A stretch of 20,732 nucleotides of DNA. It comes from Rikenellaceae bacterium (lineage in GTDB: Bacteria > Bacteroidota > Bacteroidia > Bacteroidales > UBA932). The translations under genes were made by a program, and so were the position numbers. The stretch lies in contig CAAGHY010000090.1 of the NCBI GenBank assembly GCA_900769735.1, positions 1 through 20,732 on the forward strand, in the 5' to 3' direction. This document shows, one piece after another, positions 15,394 through 20,732 of the stretch (within the stretch, counting starts at the first letter, position 1; every line of letters begins with the position of its first letter). Below the pieces are notes generated by a model that saw only the letters and a program-made list of their open reading frames with translations, did no database searches and was not told the origin of the DNA.

Positions 15394-16665
15394 ATGAAAG
15401 TAGATGTTGTACTGGGCCTTCAATGGGGCGACGAAGGTAAGGGTAAAATTGTAGACGTTCTAGCAAACTCATACCCCGTAATTGCCAGATTCCAGGGCGG
15501 CCCTAATGCCGGTCACTCACTGCATTTTGAAGGCAAGAAATATGTCCTTCATACTGTCCCTTCTGGTGTATTCAGAAAAAATGCGGTAAATATCATTGGC
15601 AACGGTGTTGTTATTGACCCTATTATCTTTAGAGAGGAGTGTATGGAGATTGAGGCAACTGGTGTTCCTGTAAGAGAGAGGGTTGTCATTTCAAAGAAAG
15701 CACACCTTATACTTCCTACACATAGAATCATTGATGCCGCTCAGGAGGCTGCAAAAGGAAAATCAAAGATTGGTTCTACCCTTAAAGGTATCGGACCTAC
15801 ATATATGGACAAGACAGGCCGTAGCGGTCTGAGAGTTGGTGATACTCTTGCTGCAGATTTTGCAGACAGATTCCAGACTCTTAAAGGCAAACATATCGAC
15901 TACCTTAAACAGTTTGACTTTGCATACAACGCTGAGGAGAAAGAGGCTGAGTGGATGGAGGCTATTGAGTACCTTAAATCTTTCAAGCTTGTAGACAGCG
16001 AGTATGTTGCAAACAAATACCTTACCGACAACAAGAAAATTCTTGCTGAAGGTGCCCAGGGTACTTTACTTGACGTTGATTTCGGTTCATATCCATTCGT
16101 AACTTCTTCATCAACAACTTGTGCAGGTGTTTGTACAGGTTTGGGAGTTGCCCCTACCAAAATTGGCAAAGTTTACGGTATCTTCAAGGCTTACTGTACC
16201 AGAGTTGGTAGCGGTCCGTTCCCTACAGAGCTTAACGATGAAACAGGCGAGGAGCTAAGAAAGAAAGGCTTTGAGTTTGGTGCAACTACCGGACGTCCTA
16301 GAAGAACAGGTTGGTTGGATCTTCCTGCCCTTAAATATGCAATTATGATTGACGGTGTTACTGAGCTTATTATGATGAAAGCTGACGTTCTTGACACATT
16401 TGACACAATCAAAGTTGCAATTGGATACAAAGTTGACGGTGTAGAAACTGATCAGGTTCCTTATGACACTTATGCAGAGGTTGAGCCTATCTACAAGGAG
16501 TTCAAAGGATGGAACAAAGACCTTTCACAAATTACACGTGAGGAGGAGCTTCCATTTGAGTTCATGAACTACGTAAGATTCATTGAGAAAGAGCTTAACG
16601 TTCCAATCTCAGTAATCTCACTTGGCCCAGACCGTGTTCAGACTATCTTCCGTAACGAGGAGTAA
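15394..16665 (+). CDS. purA: Adenylosuccinate synthetase
   Basis: 423 residues, normal length. It joins IMP and aspartate using GTP, the first committed step to AMP. The GTP/Mg loop GDEGKGK is at 12-18 with catalytic Asp13; GPNAGHS at 36-42 supplies catalytic His41. TTGRPRRTGWLDL and the VQTIFRN C-terminus are family signatures. Codon choice is strongly biased (CTT for Leu, GAG for Glu, GGT for Gly), consistent with high expression. The spacer before the ATG is AT-rich, with no clear promoter or Shine-Dalgarno sequence. Confidence 0.97.
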   Translation: MKVDVVLGLQWGDEGKGKIVDVLANSYPVIARFQGGPNAGHSLHFEGKKYVLHTVPSGVFRKNAVNIIGNGVVIDPIIFREECMEIEATGVPVRERVVISKKAHLILPTHRIIDAAQEAAKGKSKIGSTLKGIGPTYMDKTGRSGLRVGDTLAADFADRFQTLKGKHIDYLKQFDFAYNAEEKEAEWMEAIEYLKSFKLVDSEYVANKYLTDNKKILAEGAQGTLLDVDFGSYPFVTSSSTTCAGVCTGLGVAPTKIGKVYGIFKAYCTRVGSGPFPTELNDETGEELRKKGFEFGATTGRPRRTGWLDLPALKYAIMIDGVTELIMMKADVLDTFDTIKVAIGYKVDGVETDQVPYDTYAEVEPIYKEFKGWNKDLSQITREEELPFEFMNYVRFIEKELNVPISVISLGPDRVQTIFRNEE

Positions 16666-16688
16666 TTACACAACATCAATACAATAGA

Positions 16689-16715
16689 AAGCAGCCTTAT
16701 CGGGCTGCTTTTTTT
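16689..16715 (+). terminator. Intrinsic terminator of purA
   Basis: AAGCAGCC (16689-16696) pairs with GGCTGCTT (16703-16710) around a 6-base loop, followed by an unbroken T run to 16715. It lies 24 bases after the purA stop. Confidence 0.92.
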
Positions 16716-16760
16716 ATTGCACAGCCAGCTTTATGGTGGGGAAAGGGTGCAATAAGCCGC

Positions 16761-16792
16761 AAAAAAGGGCATCCTTTTACAAGGATGCCCTT
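16761..16792 (-). terminator. Intrinsic terminator of the TlpA-like gene
   Basis: A 12-bp perfect stem (16765-16776 with 16781-16792, 4-base loop). On the minus strand it is followed by a T run (16761-16766, the first two paired). It stands about 20 bases past the stop of the minus-strand thioredoxin-like gene. Confidence 0.9.
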
Positions 16793-16813
16793 CATTATCT
16801 GTCGGGAAGCAAA

Positions 16814-17929
16814 TTATTTGCTTAGGAAATCACCAATAAATTTGTCAACCTCAGGTTTGTCAATCTGTCTTCCTACAATTTTACCGGTCTGGTCTACAAA
16901 GATATTCTGAGGGATATATCTTACATAGTACATCTTACCAACCTCATTGTCCCAATATTTAAGGTCTGAAACCTGTGGCCAAGTAAGTTTGTCATCCTCA
17001 ATACCTTTAACCCAGTTTTCGTGTTTGCTGTCATTTGAAACACCTAGAATCTCAAAACCTTTCTTGTGGTATTTTTTGTAGATCTTAACCAACTCAGGAT
17101 TGAATTTACGGCAAGGGCCACACCAGCTAGCCCAGAAATCAATCATAGTAAGTTTGTTCTTAGAATAGATGTCTGAGAATTTGATTGGGTTACCATTAGG
17201 GTCATTCTGAACAAAGTCTGGAGCCTGGTTACCTGGCTGCAAAGATTTGATCAAAGCAGCAACTTCTTTAGTCTCATTTAGAACAGCGTTGTTTGCAAAC
17301 TCAGGAAGAGTATCATAAGCTGCCAATTTAGCCTCAACCTCATCAATTGGCAAGTTGCCAACCTCGCTAGCCAAATAAGAAAGGGTGTAAAGAGAAGTAG
17401 GATTAGCCTCCATATAAGCTTTCTCAATAGCATCTACCTCACCCTGGTATTTCTCATAAATCTCAGAAATTTTAGCTTTCTCCTCATCTGTAGCTTTGCT
17501 GTAGCCTTTCATAAGGCTGTCAATGCCGTATGAAGCAGCAAGGGCTTTCTGTTTCTCATTCATCTCGTTGATGAATGTCTGGGTAGCGCCACCAGTTACT
17601 GTTGCAGCTTTAGGATCAGCAGCATCAATAGCTACGTTAACTTTAGTGTTCTCAAGGAAGAATCTCTTGAAAGCTCTCTTCTCACCTTTGAAAGTAAGCG
17701 AGTAGTAAGTAGGGGTAGTCAACTCACCTTTGATTGTCGCCTGACCGTTAACCAAAACAACTGTATCAGTTACAGGAGCTTTTTTTGTACCACCGTTAAA
17801 GATAAGTGTATCATTTGGCAACTGAGCCAAATCACCTGAAACAGCAATGTTTACATTGTAGCCAGTCTCTGGCTGTGAAGAACATGCAGCCATCAAAGCT
17901 GCTGCTCCAATTAGAAGTAATTTTTTCAT
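16814..17929 (-). CDS. TlpA/ResA-like thioredoxin lipoprotein with DUF4369-type N-domain
   Basis: 371 residues. The signal peptide ends in the lipobox LMAAC with Cys16 as lipid site; the following SSQPET lacks the acidic export signal typical of surface-exposed lipoproteins, so it probably faces the periplasm. An N-terminal beta-rich domain of the DUF4369 type (about 24-115) and a helical linker (about 116-230) precede a thioredoxin fold. This carries WCGPC at 269-273 (Cys270, Cys273) and the cis-proline region YIPQNIF near Pro340. Proteins of this kind reduce or exchange disulfides of exported proteins or cytochromes; the partner here is unknown. Codon bias is strong, suggesting high expression. 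The gamma-carbonic-anhydrase-like gene lies 26 bp upstream on the same strand, so they likely form an operon. Confidence 0.9.
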   Translation of the reverse strand: MKKLLLIGAAALMAACSSQPETGYNVNIAVSGDLAQLPNDTLIFNGGTKKAPVTDTVVLVNGQATIKGELTTPTYYSLTFKGEKRAFKRFFLENTKVNVAIDAADPKAATVTGGATQTFINEMNEKQKALAASYGIDSLMKGYSKATDEEKAKISEIYEKYQGEVDAIEKAYMEANPTSLYTLSYLASEVGNLPIDEVEAKLAAYDTLPEFANNAVLNETKEVAALIKSLQPGNQAPDFVQNDPNGNPIKFSDIYSKNKLTMIDFWASWCGPCRKFNPELVKIYKKYHKKGFEILGVSNDSKHENWVKGIEDDKLTWPQVSDLKYWDNEVGKMYYVRYIPQNIFVDQTGKIVGRQIDKPEVDKFIGDFLSK

Positions 17930-17955
17930 AAGATATAAGTTATTTATTGATTTAT

Positions 17956-18465
17956 TTACTCTTTATACCAATCCTTGTACATAAGGTATCCCTGTGCATT
18001 CTTGTGTGCTGCCTGATAAACGGCCTCAGAAGAATCCTTAACCTTCTTTGCAGGAATTCCTGCATACACTCCCGGCTCAAGCACTGCGTTGCTTAGAACC
18101 ACTGCACCCGCCGCAATAATGGTATTGTCGGGAACAACTGCATTGTCCATAATGATTGCACCCATTCCAATAAGTACATTGTTACCAATCTTTGCACCGT
18201 GGATAATTGCATTGTGACCTACAGAAACATCGTTTCCAATCTCACTTACAGAACGCTCATACAAAGTATGCACAACCGCACCATCCTGAATATTCACCCT
18301 GTCACCTATCTTTATTGTATTCACGTCTCCGCGCAAAACTGTACCATACCAGATGCTGCAATCATCTCCCATAGTAACATCTCCAATAATTGCCGCATTC
18401 TCCGCAAGGAAACAATCCTTGCCAAATTTAGGGGTAAAACCCCTTAACTCTCTTATAATAGCCAT
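17956..18465 (-). CDS. Gamma-carbonic-anhydrase-like (YrdA/CaiE-type) hexapeptide protein
   Basis: 169 residues forming a left-handed beta-helix of hexapeptide repeats (about 15-140), then a C-terminal helix. The residues of the gamma-class carbonic anhydrase site are present: Arg45 and Asp47 in LRGD, Gln60 in NIQD, and metal-binding His66, His84 and His89 in VVHT and GHNAIIHG. It would be a trimer with zinc or iron at subunit interfaces. Many bacterial YrdA-type proteins have weak or undemonstrated carbonic anhydrase activity, so the reaction is not certain. TCGGGAA stands one base before the ATG. It is first in a two-gene unit with the TlpA-like lipoprotein. Confidence 0.9.
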   Translation of the reverse strand: MAIIRELRGFTPKFGKDCFLAENAAIIGDVTMGDDCSIWYGTVLRGDVNTIKIGDRVNIQDGAVVHTLYERSVSEIGNDVSVGHNAIIHGAKIGNNVLIGMGAIIMDNAVVPDNTIIAAGAVVLSNAVLEPGVYAGIPAKKVKDSSEAVYQAAHKNAQGYLMYKDWYKE

Positions 18466-18490
18466 TTTCCCGATAGTTTTATATGAACTA

Positions 18491-18498
18491 CAAATATA
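18491..18498 (-). promoter_or_regulatory. Candidate -7 box of the gamma-carbonic-anhydrase-like gene
   Basis: The minus strand reads TATATTTG, matching TAnnTTTG. It begins right after the T tract of the rpoC terminator, and 25 bases separate it from the ATG. No convincing -33 TTTG is seen at the right distance, because the terminator stem occupies that place. Confidence 0.4.
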
Positions 18499-18500
18499 TA

Positions 18501-18530
18501 AAAAAAGAGGTACATCACTGTACCTCTTTT
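18501..18530 (-). terminator. Intrinsic terminator of rpoC
   Basis: A 12-bp perfect stem (18503-18514 with 18519-18530, 4-base loop). On the minus strand a T run (18501-18506, partly paired) follows. It lies about 28 bases after the rpoC stop. Confidence 0.9.
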
Positions 18531-18558
18531 CTTATTTATTTTCAGCTTCAAAGCCCGC

Positions 18559-20732
18559 TTATTCAGCCTGCTCTTTAGCCTGTTTTGCTCTAACCATTCT
18601 CTGGTAATCATCCATTGAAGCAACAACAAGTTTCTCGTACTCTCTCTGACCTGTACCGGCAGGGATTGGATGACCGCAGATAACGTTCTCCTTAAGACCC
18701 TCCAATGTATCAACCTTACCGTGGATAGCTGCCTCGCTAAGTACTTTGGTAGTCTCCTGGAATGAAGCTGCAGACATAAAGCTGCTTGTCTTCAACGCTG
18801 CTCTGGTAATACCCTGAAGAATCTGGTTTGAAGTTGCAGGAACTGCATCTCTAGCCTCTACAAGTTTCTTATCCTGACGTTTAAGGACTGAGTTCTCGTC
18901 TCTCAACATTCTCAAAGAAACTATCTGACCTGCTTTCAAGTTATCTGAGTCACCTGCATCAAGAACAACTTTCTTATCCCAGATCTCGTCATTCTCCTGC
19001 ATGAATTCCCACTTGTCTACAAGCTGCTCAGGAAGGAATCTTGTATCACCTGGATCAACAATCTCAACCTTACGCATCATCTGTCTTACAATAATCTCAA
19101 AGTGCTTGTCGTTGATCTTCACACCCTGAAGGCGGTAAACCTCCTGGATCTCGTTAACGATATACTCCTGAACTTTTGTAGGACCCTGGATAGCCAAGAT
19201 ATCTGCTGGAGCAATGGCTCCGTCCGACAAAGGCATACCTGCGCGTACGTAATCGTTCTCCTGAACAAGAATCTGTTTTGAAAGTGGAACAAGATAACGT
19301 TTCTCCTCTCCTGTCTTTGACTTAACGATAATCTCCCTGTTACCTCTCTTGATCTTGCCCATCAATACCTCACCGTTGATCTCAGAAACAACAGCAGGGT
19401 TAGAAGGGTTACGTGCCTCAAACAACTCAGTTACTCGAGGAAGACCTCCGGTAATATCACCGGACTTACCGATAGCTCTAGGGATCTTGATCAAGATGTC
19501 ACCAGCTACAAGCTCCTGGCCATTCTCAACCATAATGTGTGCACCTACAGGCAAGTTGTACTGTTTAAGGTCATTGCCGTAAGCATCAACAATTCGGATG
19601 ATAGGGTTCTTTGTCTTGTCCCTGCTCTCAATTACAACTTTATCTCTATGCAATGAGAACTCATCAGCGGACTCCTCTCTGAAGGTAACACCCTCAACAA
19701 GGCCATCATACATTACTTTACCGGCAAGCTCGGTAATAGTAATTGCATTATATGGATCCCATTTACAGATAAGGTCACCTTTAGCTACAAGCTCACCCTC
19801 TTTCTTGAACAAGTCTGCACCGTAAGGAACGTTGTACTGAGACAATGTAATGCCTGTATTTGCATCAACAATGCGCATCTCGGCAGTACGTCCAACTACA
19901 ATCTCCCTGCTCTCACCATTCTCCTCTTTTGTAATTGTCCTCAACTCCTCAAACTCAACCTTACCGTCATATTTAGATTTGATCTCGCTCTCAGAAACAC
20001 TACCTGATGCAGTACCACCCACGTGGAACGTACGAAGAGTAAGCTGTGTACCTGGCTCACCGATAGACTGTGCTGCAATAACACCTACTACCTCACCTTT
20101 CTCCACCATCTTGCCTCTTGCAAGGTTACGACCGTAACATTTTGCACACACACCTTTCTTGCTCTCACAAGTAAGTACCGAACGGATCTCAACAGCCTCA
20201 ATTGGCAATGACTCAATCAATGCTGCAATGTTCTCGGTAATCTCCTCACCTGCTCCAATGATCTTCTCACCGGTCAATGGGTTGTATACTTCGTGAACGG
20301 TTGTTCTACCCAAAATTCTGTCGTACAAGCTCTCAACAATATCGTCTTTATTCTTGATGGCAGTAGCAACAAGACCTCTCAATGTTCCGCAATCCTCCTC
20401 GTTGATGATCACATCATGCGAAACGTCTACAAGCCTACGGGTCAAGTAACCTGCATCCGCAGTTTTCAACGCTGTATCCGCCAAACCTTTACGAGCACCG
20501 TGTGTAGAGATGAAGTACTCCAATACAGACAATCCCTCTTTAAAGTTTGAAAGGATAGGGTTCTCAATAATCTCAGCTCCTGTTGAACCTGATTTCTGAG
20601 GTTTCGCCATCAATCCACGCATACCGCACAACTGACGGATCTGCTCTTTAGATCCACGGGCTCCAGAGTGAAGCATCATATATACAGGGTTGAATCCCTG
20701 GTTATCTGTAGAAATCTGTTGCTCTACAATAT
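18559..20732 (-). CDS. rpoC: RNA polymerase beta' subunit, C-terminal half (5' end outside window)
   Basis: 723 residues are visible; the frame runs off the right edge and the ATG at 20679 is internal. The segment starts in NPVYMMLHSGARGSKEQIRQ, the bridge-helix region, followed by LEYFISTHGARKGLADTALK. The second zinc site is complete: a Cys in EEDCGT and three in CESKKGVCAKC. The trigger-loop sequence IAAQSIGEPGTQLTLRTFHVGG is separated from DITGGLPRVTELFEAR by roughly 185 residues, an SI3-type insertion like that of E. coli and unlike the short loop of Bacillus or Thermus. The subunit forms the catalytic cleft of RNA polymerase. rpoB would be expected to the right of the window. A terminator follows. 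Confidence 0.97.
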   Translation of the reverse strand, partial: IVEQQISTDNQGFNPVYMMLHSGARGSKEQIRQLCGMRGLMAKPQKSGSTGAEIIENPILSNFKEGLSVLEYFISTHGARKGLADTALKTADAGYLTRRLVDVSHDVIINEEDCGTLRGLVATAIKNKDDIVESLYDRILGRTTVHEVYNPLTGEKIIGAGEEITENIAALIESLPIEAVEIRSVLTCESKKGVCAKCYGRNLARGKMVEKGEVVGVIAAQSIGEPGTQLTLRTFHVGGTASGSVSESEIKSKYDGKVEFEELRTITKEENGESREIVVGRTAEMRIVDANTGITLSQYNVPYGADLFKKEGELVAKGDLICKWDPYNAITITELAGKVMYDGLVEGVTFREESADEFSLHRDKVVIESRDKTKNPIIRIVDAYGNDLKQYNLPVGAHIMVENGQELVAGDILIKIPRAIGKSGDITGGLPRVTELFEARNPSNPAVVSEINGEVLMGKIKRGNREIIVKSKTGEEKRYLVPLSKQILVQENDYVRAGMPLSDGAIAPADILAIQGPTKVQEYIVNEIQEVYRLQGVKINDKHFEIIVRQMMRKVEIVDPGDTRFLPEQLVDKWEFMQENDEIWDKKVVLDAGDSDNLKAGQIVSLRMLRDENSVLKRQDKKLVEARDAVPATSNQILQGITRAALKTSSFMSAASFQETTKVLSEAAIHGKVDTLEGLKENVICGHPIPAGTGQREYEKLVVASMDDYQRMVRAKQAKEQAE

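Larger units (their letters stand above)
2115..18473. repeat. Dispersed over-represented word TCGGGAA (15 copies)
   Basis: Exact copies on the plus strand: 2250-2256, 6093-6099, 8493-8499, 10174-10180, 10934-10940, 12747-12753, 16802-16808, 18128-18134. On the minus strand: 2115-2121, 2349-2355, 4041-4047, 8706-8712, 10202-10208, 14269-14275, 18467-18473. The two preceding bases are pyrimidine (15 of 15) then purine (14 of 15); the next is mostly G (10 of 15), then A (13 of 15), so the extended consensus is about TGTCGGGAAGA. Four copies are intergenic although intergenic DNA is only about 5% of the window. None lies within era, lysS, ssb, purA, the TlpA-like coding sequence or rpoC. Function unknown. 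Confidence 0.75.

Overview
The window looks like ordinary chromosome from a member of the Bacteroidales (phylum Bacteroidota). The evidence is a DUF4369-type lipoprotein thioredoxin, a Bacteroidota-style topoisomerase IV A subunit, promoters of the TAnnTTTG (-7) type rather than TATAAT, and almost no Shine-Dalgarno sequences before start codons. I cannot name the genus. About 95% of the bases are coding, and I see no rRNA, tRNA, CRISPR array or recognisable insertion sequence.

Layout from left to right. Plus strand: the 3' part of an RluB-type pseudouridine synthase, then era with an intrinsic terminator. Minus strand: a compact run recJ - parC - aroK, 24-27 bp between genes, ending in its own terminator. 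A 293-bp divergent intergenic region separates recJ from lysS; it holds a 19-bp perfect inverted repeat enclosing 89 bp and a promoter motif for each flanking gene. Plus strand: lysS with a strong terminator; a SpoU/TrmH-family RNA methyltransferase; a TolC-type outer-membrane channel, a HlyD-type adaptor and a 737-residue protein made of two fused ABC-2 membrane units; then aroE. After that come ssb and purA with a terminator. Minus strand: rpoC (C-terminal half only, running in from the right edge) with a terminator, then a gamma-carbonic-anhydrase-like protein and a TlpA/ResA-like lipoprotein with its terminator.

Most genes are housekeeping: translation and ribosome assembly (RluB, Era, LysRS, RNA methyltransferase), replication and repair (ParC, RecJ, SSB), transcription (RpoC), the shikimate pathway (AroK and AroE, in two separate operons) and purine synthesis (PurA). 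The one accessory-looking block is the tripartite TolC/HlyD/ABC-2 export set, which has no ATPase gene beside it.

The most unusual signal is at DNA level. The 7-mer TCGGGAA occurs 15 times (both strands counted), roughly one per 1.4 kb. Close single-base variants occur only 1-4 times each. Copies share an extended consensus near TGTCGGGAAGA, lie on both strands, fall in several reading frames, and are enriched in intergenic DNA, three of them touching or nearly touching start codons. This is the pattern of a genome-wide selected word, such as an uptake sequence or a protein-binding site. The second is the inverted-repeat-bounded segment between recJ and lysS, which could be an invertible element, a small non-autonomous mobile element or a structured RNA.
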